Assembly (NCBI GenBank): GCA_016783285.1
Contig: JADHWW010000138.1
Coordinates: 1 to 17,776 of the forward strand
Length of the DNA: 17,776 nucleotides
DNA from: Anaerolineae bacterium
GTDB lineage: Bacteria > Chloroflexota > Anaerolineae > B4-G1
Direction: 5' to 3'
Position numbers and translations under genes: made by a program. This document shows, piece by piece, positions 5,739 to 15,772 of the stretch. Each line of letters begins with the position of its first letter. Within the stretch, counting starts at the first letter, position 1. The notes below the pieces were generated by a model. The model was not told the DNA's origin, searched no databases, and saw nothing but the letters and a program-made list of their open reading frames with translations.

Positions 5739-6033
5739 GGAACTCGGCCGCGATGGTCGTGAGTTGCTCGGCCTGGGCGCGGGCCAGTGCGACCAGTTCC
5801 GGTGCCGCGTCCACGCCCAGGTAGGTCACGCCGGGCCGCTCCCGGTCGAGCAAAAGCGCCAGGCGCCCGTTGCCACAGCCCACATCGAGCACGCTTGCGC
5901 GCTGCGGGATATAGGGTAAAATGCACACCAGGGCCGGGTCGGACGTTGGCCGGCTGGCGGCGAAGGGCCGGGCAAAGGTGGCGTAGAACTCGCGGTTCAG
6001 CGCGAGCAGTCTTGCGGTGGTCTCTTTGTCCAT
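5731..6033 (-). pseudogene. Class I SAM-dependent methyltransferase, N-terminal half only
   Basis: Reading leftwards from the ATG at 6033, the product opens MDKETTARLLALNREFYATF, followed by the SAM-binding motif I SVLDVGCGNGRLALLL and the acidic post-motif GVTYLGVDAAPELVALARAQ. It is recognisable as far as TTIAAEFR (about 5737). There it meets the truncated response regulator head-on, and the remaining frame to 5584 is just the antisense of that gene. Motifs for substrate binding (post-motif IV) are lost. This is a broken methyltransferase of unknown substrate. It is tail-to-tail with the regulator fragment, so one rearrangement destroyed both genes. Confidence 0.8.
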
Positions 6034-6039
6034 GGGAAG

Positions 6040-6068
6040 ATTATAGTCGAGTGAGGCGTAAAAGGCAA
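6040..6068 (-). promoter_or_regulatory. Promoter of the truncated methyltransferase, likely leaderless
   Basis: On the minus strand, TTGCCT (6068-6063) and a perfect TATAAT (6045-6040) are spaced by 17 bases. The ATG at 6033 begins 7 nt after the -10 box, where transcription would start, and no Shine-Dalgarno exists, so a leaderless message is predicted. Confidence 0.6.
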
Positions 6069-6100
6069 CTGAAACGCGATGCTAAGACATGAAATGTAAA

Positions 6101-6111
6101 GTTATGCGCGC
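6101..6111 (+). other. Left cassette boundary: core site GTTATGC within an 11-bp inverted repeat
   Basis: GTTATGCGCGC at 6101-6111 is the exact reverse complement of GCGCGCATAAC at 8262-8272. The first seven bases resemble the integron core GTTRRRY, with one mismatch. In integron cassettes the first bases after the G^TT cut pair with the inverse core of the same cassette's attC, which is what is seen. Confidence 0.6.
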
Positions 6112-6128
6112 GGTGCAGATATCGTGAC

Positions 6129-6156
6129 TTGCCAAGAAACCCAAAGTCTGTACAAT
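6129..6156 (+). promoter_or_regulatory. Promoter of the restriction-modification operon inside the cassette
   Basis: TTGCCA (6129-6134) and TACAAT (6151-6156), spaced by 16 bases, each match the vegetative consensus in five of six positions. Start of transcription near 6163 favours the ATG at 6205 over the GTG at 6124 for the methyltransferase. Most integron cassettes lack a promoter, but modification genes need constitutive expression. Confidence 0.55.
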
Positions 6157-6204
6157 AGGAATGTCGGTGGTACTAAACCTAAGTGGAAAGAGAAGGCAAC
6201 GAGT

Positions 6205-7110
6205 ATGAATGAGGATTTATCTCAAGCTGCCAAAGAAAAACTAGTTGATATCTGTCATGAGAGAACATGCGACTGCAAATCCTCTCACATTAACTGTCTC
6301 ACCGCTAAAGAATGGCTAAAGTGTCAGATTGGCGTTTGGGAATTCTATTACGAGGGCCGTGACATTCGAGATAAAGAGAAACATCCAGCGGTCTTTCCAA
6401 TCAGCATGGCTACTAAAATCATTTCGTTATTCACCCACGAGGGTGAGTTGGTCATTGACCCATTTGTCGGCAGTGGGACGACTTTGGTTGCTGCTCGTGA
6501 CTTGAACCGCAATGCAGTCGGCTTCGATTTGAACGAAGAGTACATAGAGCTCTGTAACGACCGCTTGCGTCAACTTGCGTTAGGCAATCAAAGCAAACAA
6601 TTAGCGATTGTAGACGATGCTCGGAATATTCCACACTATTTTAGAGAGGAAACAGTATCACTGATATTCACTTCACCGCCTTATGCTAATCTCCTCAACC
6701 GCAAGCGGAAGAACAAAAGTAGAAGGGGCGATGAAAGAAAGAACGAGCAGTATATGGAGATTGAGCAGTACAGCCAAGACTCTCGCGATTTGGGAACTCT
6801 AGATCCAGAAGAATTTAACGAGGCGATGGAAGAAATTTTCGCTGCTATGTTACCTTTGTTGAGGCCCAAAGCGCATTGTGTCATAAATGTGCCAGATTTC
6901 TGGTGGGAGAATCAGCGTATTACATTGCATATAATTGTCATAGAGGCATTGCGCAATGCCGGTTACGAGTTGCGAAACACGATAATCTGGGATCGTAGAA
7001 ACATTGTGAATCGAGTGGGAATATTTGGATGGCCATCGAATTACATCACAATGGGGACCACTTTTGAGTATCTGCTTGACTTCTGGCGTCCCCCCGCAGG
7101 GAGGAAATGA
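6205..7110 (+). CDS. DNA methyltransferase of a type II-like restriction-modification system (SPPY, probably m4C)
   Basis: This enzyme transfers a methyl group from SAM to an exocyclic amino group in DNA and would protect the host from the adjacent nuclease. The ATG at 6205 has AAGG 8 nt upstream. The 301-residue protein has KHPAVFPISMATKII (59-73), the SAM motif VIDPFVGSGTT (83-93), FDLNEEYIEL and the catalytic FTSPPYANLL (165-174). The SAM motif precedes the catalytic motif, unlike the beta-class order. SPPY is usual for N4-cytosine enzymes, although some N6-adenine enzymes have it; target sequence cannot be read from the protein. A Cys-rich stretch (CHERTCDCKSSHINCL) near the start is unusual. 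Only 3 nt separate it from the endonuclease gene. Codon use and composition differ from neighbours, suggesting transfer. Confidence 0.88.
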   Translation: MNEDLSQAAKEKLVDICHERTCDCKSSHINCLTAKEWLKCQIGVWEFYYEGRDIRDKEKHPAVFPISMATKIISLFTHEGELVIDPFVGSGTTLVAARDLNRNAVGFDLNEEYIELCNDRLRQLALGNQSKQLAIVDDARNIPHYFREETVSLIFTSPPYANLLNRKRKNKSRRGDERKNEQYMEIEQYSQDSRDLGTLDPEEFNEAMEEIFAAMLPLLRPKAHCVINVPDFWWENQRITLHIIVIEALRNAGYELRNTIIWDRRNIVNRVGIFGWPSNYITMGTTFEYLLDFWRPPAGRK

Positions 7111-7113
7111 ACA

Positions 7114-8253
7114 ATGCAGGCATCAATGTTTCCCGATGAACTATCAGTCCGTGAACGAAAAGTTGAATATGAGGTCAAGCAGATAAAAGTTCAAGAAAGT
7201 CCTTACGAAAATGTGTATTGGTTTGCTCGTGCACTGGTCGGGAGCGAGTACGGCAGCGAGGGAAGCAACACCAAAAACATGCTCAATCTGAGGCAAACGA
7301 TCGATGCTCTCTTGGCCGTTCCTCAGCCGAAACTTGATACTGCCAAAAAGACTGTCTGGCATTTTCTGAGGAGTATTCATCGTCCTGATACTCAAGCTGC
7401 CGATAAGGTGGAAAAGCTGATTGATTTTCTAGAGCCGTTAATTGACTCTCCCCAGGACTTGATGGTTTTGAAATTCACTATTGATCATATCGTCATTCCC
7501 ACGAACGAGCTGCTGAGAAGAGTGCCCAGCAGTGACAAGGAAGTAGCAGAATCTTTGATAAGGGCCTACTTGGAAGAGGAGGGTGAAGCAGGACTGAAAG
7601 ATGTGATTTTGATGTGGGATCGAGTAGGGCGACGCTGGTGTATGAAGATTGAGCGGGTAGTGGTTGTTGCTGGTTTTCGATTGCTTCGTGAGACGCTTGA
7701 TGATCTACTCCAAAATAAACGGCTCACTCGTGTTGATGCCGATCAAACCCTTACCGCTTTTGTGCAAGAGTTTGAGAGAAGACTTGTGAGGGGAGTACGA
7801 CCAGGCAGAGCAGGCCGGAGTTTAGAAGATGTCACAGGGGTTATTCTGGATCATTTTGGGATCAAAGATTACGTTGACGCTCCAGAGCACATCAAGACGG
7901 TTTTTGAAGTGGACAAAATGATCTTATTGCCGGATGGTTGGCGGATAGGTGTGTCTTGTAAGCGCACATTGAGAGAAAGATGGAAGCAAGCAGCCAGCTT
8001 GGACTTGCAACGCATGGAGGATGAAAAGCTCAAGAGCACTTGGCATGTTATTACTTACACCTCAGACTTGACGGTGCCGAAGGTCCAAGCCATTGGTGAG
8101 AGCAGAGGGGTTGTTTACATTCCAGACGACGATCACTTCCTTAAAAATTACTCGGATGACCCCGCCATTTCTAATTTCATCCGCCCTATGACTTCTTTCG
8201 TCTCTAACCTCAAAAGGGTAATTCAAGCTCCAAAAGAAACTGAAGACGCTTAG
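7114..8253 (+). CDS. Putative restriction endonuclease, PD-(D/E)XK-like
   Basis: The ATG is preceded by GGGAGG with 9 nt spacing and begins 3 nt after the methyltransferase stop. The 379-residue protein has no homologue I can name exactly. The C-terminal third shows HIKTVFEVDKMILL, then WRIGVSCKRTLRERWKQAAS, with D267 and S281-C282-K283 in the spacing of a PD-(D/E)XK site (a variant with Ser in the E/D position). The phrase CK.TLRERW recurs in several type II enzymes, which together with gene order supports a nuclease role. The first 200 residues are helical and charged and probably recognise DNA or form dimers. The stop codon lies 12 nt before the attC-like site, the usual tight packing of cassette genes. 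Confidence 0.75.
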   Translation: MQASMFPDELSVRERKVEYEVKQIKVQESPYENVYWFARALVGSEYGSEGSNTKNMLNLRQTIDALLAVPQPKLDTAKKTVWHFLRSIHRPDTQAADKVEKLIDFLEPLIDSPQDLMVLKFTIDHIVIPTNELLRRVPSSDKEVAESLIRAYLEEEGEAGLKDVILMWDRVGRRWCMKIERVVVVAGFRLLRETLDDLLQNKRLTRVDADQTLTAFVQEFERRLVRGVRPGRAGRSLEDVTGVILDHFGIKDYVDAPEHIKTVFEVDKMILLPDGWRIGVSCKRTLRERWKQAASLDLQRMEDEKLKSTWHVITYTSDLTVPKVQAIGESRGVVYIPDDDHFLKNYSDDPAISNFIRPMTSFVSNLKRVIQAPKETEDA

Positions 8254-8261
8254 CTTCCGAA

Positions 8262-8368
8262 GCGCGCATAACCACTCGCTGCACCTGACCAGGCTATCGC
8301 GGCTCGAATTTATAGTTTCGTTATTGTAGGTCGTCCTGTACAGGTGAGCGAGCTCAATACCGTCAAGC
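8262..8368 (+). other. attC-like recombination site closing the cassette
   Basis: Left to right: inverse core GCATAAC (8266-8272); stem arm CTCGCTGCACCTG (8275-8287); a variable middle of 53 nt; matching arm CAGGTGAGCGAG (8341-8352); degenerate core GTCAAGC (8362-8368). The arms form 12 base pairs with G8281 as the single unpaired base. A single extrahelical base on one arm is the hallmark that orients attC recombination. Total length, about 103 nt, lies within the known range of 55-141. The inverse core (GCATAAC against RYYYAAC) deviates at one position and the final core at one. An intrinsic terminator is unlikely because no T tract follows. Confidence 0.6.
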
Positions 8369-8410
8369 CTTGTGCAACGTGCATCGCGTATCGCGTTTGG
8401 GGAGATACGA

Positions 8411-10030
8411 ATGAGCAAACAGCGTGAGGCAGCGTGGCGAGCAGCGCACCGGAGGCCGTTCGATTTGGAACAGTACGGTGACCTGCTCATCGCCATCCTG
8501 GACGAAATGCGAGCCGCGCCAGAACTGACCGGGGAGCACCTGGCACGCATCGTGCGCCGGCATCCGCTGCCCGACGGTCACATTCTCTCCAAAGCCCAAC
8601 TCCTCACGGGCTACCGCCAACTGTGCGCGCGGGAAAACCAGCCACCCGACCCCAAACTGGTGCACTGTCTGCGGGTCAAGCCCACGCGCACCATCTCCGG
8701 CGTGGCCCCGGTGACGGTACTGACCAAACCCTTCCCCTGCCCCGGCGAGTGCATCTTTTGCCCCGAGATCGAACGCATGCCCAAGAGTTACCTGCCTGAC
8801 GAGCCCGGCGCGATGCGAGCCGCCGCCCACGAGTTCGACCCCTACGCCCAGACCGCCAGCCGCGTCGCTGCGATGGCCGAGATCGGGCACAGCGTGGACA
8901 AGATCGAGTTGCTCATCCTGGGGGGGACGTGGTCGTGCTACCCGGAAGCGTACCAGGAGTGGTTCGTGCGCCGCTGCCTGGACGCGCTGAACAAGACGGA
9001 GGCGCGCACGCTGGAGGAGGCCCAGCGGCTCAACGAGGTCGCGCCGCACCGCGACGTCGGGCTGGTCGTGGAGACGCGGCCCGACTGCATCACGCCGGAG
9101 GAGGTGCGCCACCTGCGCTGGCTGGGCGCGACGAAGGTGCAACTGGGCATACAGAGCCTGGACGACGACCTTCTGGCCCGCAACCGGCGCGGCCACACCG
9201 TCGCCGCCACACGCCGCGCGATGCGCTTGTTGCGCCTGACCGGCTTCAAGATCGCCGTCCACTGGATGCCGAACCTGCTGGGGGCCACGCCGGAGGGCGA
9301 TCTGGAGGACTTTTACCGGTTGTGGGACGACCCGGCATTGCGGCCCGACGAACTAAAGATCTATCCCACGGCGCTTCTGCCGGATACGGAACTGTACGAG
9401 CACTGGCAGCGCGGGGAGTACCGGCCCTACGACGAAGAGACGCTGGTGGCGTTACTAGCCCGCTGCAAGACACTCATCCCGCCCTACTGCCGCGTCAACC
9501 GGTTGATGCGCGACATTCCCGCGCCCAACATTGTGGCCGGCGTGAAAAAATCGAACCTGCGCCAGATTGTGCAGCGCCGCATGGCGCAGGAGGGACTCGT
9601 ATGCCGCTGCATCCGCTGCCGCGAGGTACGCGGACGGGCGGTAGACGCGGACACGCTCAGGCTAGAACGGCTGGACTACGAGACCGACGCTACCCGCGAG
9701 TGCTTCCTGAGTTACGTCACGCCCGAGGGCCACCTGGCGGGGTTCCTGCGCCTTTCGCTACCCCGGGCCCAGCCGCCCATCGCCGAGTTGAACGGCTGCG
9801 CCGTGATACGCGAGGTACACGTCTACGGCCCGGCATTGGAACTGGGGGCCAGGCGGGAGGGGGCAGCACAGCACGCCGGGCTGGGCACGCGGTTGCTCGA
9901 CGGGGCCCGGCGCATCGCCCGCCGGGAGGGGTTCGGTCGTCTGGCAGTCATCGCGGCGGCCGGCACGCGGCCCTACTACCGCGAGCGAGGGTTTGAGCAG
10001 GGGGAACTGTACGTGATTGGCAAAGTGTGA
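8411..10030 (+). CDS. elp3: Elp3-type tRNA uridine-34 carboxymethyl-modifying enzyme (radical SAM plus acetyltransferase)
   Basis: Elp3 uses acetyl-CoA and a radical SAM reaction to modify the wobble uridine of tRNA. GGGGAG lies 6 nt before the ATG at 8411, preferred over the ATG at 8372. In the 539-residue product the [4Fe-4S] motif is CPGECIFCPE (C110, C114, C117), within the typical context RTISGVAPVTVLTKPFPCPG. It is followed by LILGGTWSCYP, VVETRPDCITPEE, VQLGIQSLDD, KIYPTALLPDTELY and GVKKSNLRQIV. From about residue 430 a GNAT domain follows, with HAGLGTRLLDGARRIA as the acetyl-CoA loop and GTRPYYRERGFEQ at the end. Elp3 occurs in archaea, eukaryotes and a limited set of bacteria including Chloroflexota; no Elp1/2 partners are expected. 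It stands alone here. Confidence 0.93.
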   Translation: MSKQREAAWRAAHRRPFDLEQYGDLLIAILDEMRAAPELTGEHLARIVRRHPLPDGHILSKAQLLTGYRQLCARENQPPDPKLVHCLRVKPTRTISGVAPVTVLTKPFPCPGECIFCPEIERMPKSYLPDEPGAMRAAAHEFDPYAQTASRVAAMAEIGHSVDKIELLILGGTWSCYPEAYQEWFVRRCLDALNKTEARTLEEAQRLNEVAPHRDVGLVVETRPDCITPEEVRHLRWLGATKVQLGIQSLDDDLLARNRRGHTVAATRRAMRLLRLTGFKIAVHWMPNLLGATPEGDLEDFYRLWDDPALRPDELKIYPTALLPDTELYEHWQRGEYRPYDEETLVALLARCKTLIPPYCRVNRLMRDIPAPNIVAGVKKSNLRQIVQRRMAQEGLVCRCIRCREVRGRAVDADTLRLERLDYETDATRECFLSYVTPEGHLAGFLRLSLPRAQPPIAELNGCAVIREVHVYGPALELGARREGAAQHAGLGTRLLDGARRIARREGFGRLAVIAAAGTRPYYRERGFEQGELYVIGKV

Positions 10031-10041
10031 GGATCAACCCC

Positions 10042-10070
10042 TTGACAACGCTCCCCAATTCCGCTATACT
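10042..10070 (+). promoter_or_regulatory. Sigma-70 type promoter of the acyl-CoA synthetase gene
   Basis: TTGACA (10042-10047) and TATACT (10065-10070) are separated by 17 bases, identical boxes and spacing to the pyr promoter at 1279-1307. Transcription should begin near 10077, leaving an 88-base untranslated leader. Confidence 0.8.
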
Positions 10071-10097
10071 ATATTCAGAGGTTTGCCCTTGGACTTG

Positions 10098-10121
10098 GGG
10101 GAACGGCTCCCGTCATTCCCC
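10098..10121 (+). promoter_or_regulatory. Hairpin in the 5' leader of the acyl-CoA synthetase mRNA
   Basis: GGGGA (10098-10102) pairs with TCCCC (10117-10121) and ACGG (10103-10106) with CCGT (10110-10113), with a CTC loop and a CAT bulge. No T tract follows, so it is not a terminator. I recognise no riboswitch; an mRNA-stabilising or operator-like element is possible. Confidence 0.4.
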
Positions 10122-10164
10122 GGCGAGGAGGCGCCCCCGCACTCACAAATATAGGAGGTGAAAT

Positions 10165-11889
10165 ATGGAAAAGCCGTGGTTGGCTCATTACGAAGAGGGC
10201 GTCTCGGCTGAAGCGCAGATACCGGATTACCCGGTCACACAGAATCTCATCAACGCTGCCGAAAAGTATCCCCATAACACAGCACTGATTTTCGGCAACG
10301 TGGTCGAGCCCCTGGGGGACGCGCTGATGGACGCCAGGATGGACTATCGGAGGCTGCTCGACCTGACGTATCGCTTCGCTGCCGCGCTGCAGCAATTGGG
10401 TGTCAAAAAAGGCGACCGGGTGGCTATCTACCTCGCCAATTGTCCCCAGTTCCTCGTCGCCTACTATGCCACACTGATGATCGGTGGTGTAGTCGTACCG
10501 TGTAACCCCCAGTACGTGGCCCGCGAGATGAAGCACCAGTTGAACGACGCCGGCGCAGAGACCATCATCACCCTCAGCCTGATGTACCCTGTCGTGAAGC
10601 AGATTCGCGCCGAGACCTCGCTCAAGCAGGTCATCGTCACCAACATCAAGGAGTACTTTCCCGGCCTGCTCAAGTTCCTGTTCACCGTCGCCACGGAGAA
10701 GAAGGAAGGGCACTACCAGGACATCTCCGGCGACGCGGACACCTATTGGTTCCAGGATGTCCTCGACAAAGCGCCCGCCGCCAGGCCTACCCCGGTGGAG
10801 ATTGACATGCAGGACACTGCCATCCTGATGTACACTGGCGGCACTACCGGTCTATCCAAGGCCGCGCAACTCACCCACCGCAACGTGCAGGCCAACACGG
10901 TGCAGACCCGGGCCTGGTTCCCCACCCTCGTCGAAGGGAAGGAAGTTGTCCTGACTTCCCTACCCTTGTTCCACTGTTACGCCATGATCACCTGCATGAA
11001 CCTGGGCATGTTGCTCGCGGGTAGCATGATCCTGATCCCCAATCCGCGCGTGTTGCCCCACATCCTCAAGTCCATCAACAAGCACCGCCCCACCCTCTAC
11101 CCGGGCGTGCCGGCCCTTTACGTCTCTCTCATCAACCACCCCGACATCAACCAATACGACGTCAGTTCCATCAAAGCCTGCATCAGCGGGGCGGCGCCTC
11201 TGCCGGTCGAGGTGCAGCAAAAGTTCCAGGCACTCACCGGCGGGCGGCTGGTGGAGGGATACGGCCTCAGCGAGGCCACCCCGGTCACCCACGCCAACCC
11301 CATCTACGGTGAGAACCGCATTGGCACCATCGGCCTGCCTTTCCCCAGCACCGAGGCCAAGATCGTGGACATTGAAACCGGGACACAGGACTTACCAGTG
11401 GGCGAGGTCGGCGAACTGGTCATCCGGGGGCCGCAGGTGATGAAGGGTTACTGGCACATGCCCACAGAGACGGCCAACACGCTGCGCGAGGGCTGGCTCT
11501 ACACCGGCGACATCGCCCGTATGGACGAGGACGGTTACTTCCAGATCATGGATCGCAAGAAGGATATGATCCTGGGCGCGGGCGGGTTCAACATCTATCC
11601 CCGCGAGGTCGAGGAGGTGCTGTACCAGCATCCCAAGGTCCAGGAGTGCGCCGTGGCGGGCGTGCCGGTCAAGGAGAAAGGCGAGCGGGTGAAAGCCTTT
11701 ATCGTTCTCAAGGCAGGCGAAACGTCCACCGAGGAAGAAATGACAGAGTTCTGCCGCCAGAACATGGCCCGCTACAAGGTGCCCAAGTTCATCGAGTTCC
11801 GCGACGAACTGCCCAAGACGATGGTCGGCAAAGTCCTGCGGCGCGTGCTGATCGAGGAGGAAGAGAAGAAACTGGCCGAGCAAGCGTAA
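10165..11889 (+). CDS. Long-chain fatty acid--CoA ligase (AMP-forming)
   Basis: This adenylate-forming enzyme activates fatty acids to acyl-CoA for degradation or lipid synthesis, at the inner membrane face. AGGAGGTGA lies just before the ATG. The 574-residue product shows DYRRLLDLTYRFAAALQQLG, the AMP-binding P-loop ILMYTGGTTGLSKAAQLTH (the usual SGTTGxPKG has G for S and SKA for PKG), ISGAAPLPVEV, GYGLSEATPVTH, GWLYTGDIARMDEDGYF, DRKKDMILGAGGFNIYP and the C-terminal catalytic lysine in LPKTMVGKVLRR. Length and motif order match FadD-like synthetases; substrate chain length cannot be told. It has its own promoter and ends at a terminator, so it is a one-gene unit. Confidence 0.92.
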   Translation: MEKPWLAHYEEGVSAEAQIPDYPVTQNLINAAEKYPHNTALIFGNVVEPLGDALMDARMDYRRLLDLTYRFAAALQQLGVKKGDRVAIYLANCPQFLVAYYATLMIGGVVVPCNPQYVAREMKHQLNDAGAETIITLSLMYPVVKQIRAETSLKQVIVTNIKEYFPGLLKFLFTVATEKKEGHYQDISGDADTYWFQDVLDKAPAARPTPVEIDMQDTAILMYTGGTTGLSKAAQLTHRNVQANTVQTRAWFPTLVEGKEVVLTSLPLFHCYAMITCMNLGMLLAGSMILIPNPRVLPHILKSINKHRPTLYPGVPALYVSLINHPDINQYDVSSIKACISGAAPLPVEVQQKFQALTGGRLVEGYGLSEATPVTHANPIYGENRIGTIGLPFPSTEAKIVDIETGTQDLPVGEVGELVIRGPQVMKGYWHMPTETANTLREGWLYTGDIARMDEDGYFQIMDRKKDMILGAGGFNIYPREVEEVLYQHPKVQECAVAGVPVKEKGERVKAFIVLKAGETSTEEEMTEFCRQNMARYKVPKFIEFRDELPKTMVGKVLRRVLIEEEEKKLAEQA

Positions 11890-11908
11890 GGGCGCGGTCA
11901 CCGCGCCC
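11890..11908. repeat. Short GC-rich palindrome after the acyl-CoA synthetase gene
   Basis: GGGCGCGG and CCGCGCCC form a perfect 8-bp stem with loop TCA, starting directly after the TAA. There is no T tract. It resembles the small dispersed palindromes of GC-rich genomes and may protect the mRNA end. Confidence 0.6.
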
Positions 11909-11925
11909 CTACCCCCGAATGTACT

Positions 11926-11955
11926 AAAAAGGCGGAGCCTGTTGGCTCCGCCTTT
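11926..11955. terminator. Bidirectional intrinsic terminator between convergent genes
   Basis: AAAGGCGGAGCC and GGCTCCGCCTTT form a perfect 12-bp stem with loop TGTT. T3 follows on the plus strand and, owing to five A before the stem, T5 on the minus strand. It separates the plus-strand synthetase gene from the minus-strand nucleotidyltransferase/ftsH unit and probably serves both. Confidence 0.8.
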
Positions 11956-11982
11956 GGTCACTTACAGCCATCGTCGGGCTTG

Positions 11983-12033
11983 CTAATCGTTTTCAATCTC
12001 GGCGATAAGCCGCTCAATCTGTATCCGCGTCAC
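11983..12033 (-). pseudogene. Possible 16-codon remnant of a HEPN-type partner gene
   Basis: A GTG at 12033, inside the end of the nucleotidyltransferase gene, opens [16 protein letters not shown] and then stops at TAG (11985-11983). In the same frame QARRWL follows before a second stop. Amphipathic openings of this kind (QIExLIAEIExDL) are familiar from the partners that follow small MNT nucleotidyltransferases. The overlap and position fit a partner gene that has been lost, leaving its first codons. The peptide is too short for certainty. Confidence 0.3.
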
Positions 12034-12399
12034 AGAGTAACTCTCCGTACTTTAGGATCAACTTCCCCATCGGTTCCCCGACCTCATCCAGGTCCACCAG
12101 CTCGATTGGGACGCCGGAATAGGCGCCGGTTGCTGCCCATGCCTTGTAGAAGCGCTCCGGTGCAATGCCCTCTACCGCCAGATCCACGTCAGACCGCTCG
12201 TGAAACCGGCCTTCCTGAGCCAGGGAGCCAAAGAGATAGACACGGTTGGCTCCAAACTCGCGCACCAGCATCTGCGCCACTTGTCTTGCTTCAGCGCGGG
12301 CTGTTGATGCGATCGCGCGCCGATGGGCCGCTTCCCGCTCGGCCCGCTTTCGCCAATGTCTCTTGTACTCGGCAATCTCCACCTTCACCATCTCACCCC

Positions 12400-12403
<4 letters not shown>
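12014..12403 (-). CDS. Small MNT-type nucleotidyltransferase
   Basis: The 129-residue product carries the minimal nucleotidyltransferase signature: [20 protein letters not shown] then DLAVEG (residues 55-79), i.e. GS followed by SDxDL, with IELVDLDE (100-107) as the third acidic strand. An N-terminal helix of about 45 charged residues precedes it. MNT proteins are usually paired with a HEPN protein; in several characterised pairs the MNT AMPylates and silences the HEPN RNase toxin. No intact HEPN gene is present, only a possible remnant downstream. The start GTG overlaps the ftsH stop (GTGA), so translation is probably coupled to ftsH; the ATG four codons later is an alternative start. Its presence as the tail gene of the ftsH unit looks like an insertion. 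Confidence 0.78.
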
Positions 12404-15687
<3,284 letters not shown>

Positions 15688-15742
15688 ACTCTCCCTCCAC
15701 TTTTCAAATCTCAAATCCGCAAATCCTAAATTCCCCCAGGCC

Positions 15743-15751
15743 ATTATACCA
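15743..15751 (-). promoter_or_regulatory. Extended -10 promoter upstream of ftsH
   Basis: TGGTATAAT on the minus strand (TG-N-TATAAT) gives a perfect extended -10 box. No good -35 is visible at 17 bp, which extended -10 promoters tolerate. Transcription would begin near 15736, about 49 nt before the GTG, making ftsH separable from the kinase gene upstream. Confidence 0.6.
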
Positions 15752-15772
15752 GAGATTACCGGATACGCCACC

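Larger units (their letters stand above)
6102..8362 (+). mobile_element. Putative integron-type gene cassette carrying a restriction-modification system
   Basis: The segment is visibly AT-richer than both flanks and contains its own promoter, a DNA methyltransferase and an endonuclease on one strand with almost no spare sequence. Its left end is a GTT core (G6101^TT). Its right end, starting 12 nt after the last stop codon, is an attC-like imperfect hairpin. The perfect 11-bp match between left end and inverse core is what a circularised cassette would show. No integrase or second attC is in the window, so it would be a lone cassette, or inserted at a secondary site. The right core reads GTCAAGC instead of GTT, a weak point in the case. 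Some other kind of island with terminal inverted repeats is the main alternative. Confidence 0.6.

Noticed and set aside
6046..6101. attI site and nearby integrase left of the cassette
   Set aside because: Only a single core-like GTTATGC is seen; no L-type site or DRS repeats, and no tyrosine recombinase is encoded anywhere in the window.
8254..8370. Intrinsic terminator after the endonuclease gene
   Set aside because: The hairpin has a 53-nt middle and no T tract; it fits a recombination site better.
8929..9996. Long plus-strand ORF within elp3
   Set aside because: Arginine/glycine-rich out-of-frame reading; Elp3 motifs lie in the other frame.
15688..15771. FtsH start at 15771 with 28 more residues
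   Set aside because: The extra part spans the extended -10 box and has no RBS, while the GTG at 15687 has GGAGG at ideal spacing and the normal FtsH N-terminus.
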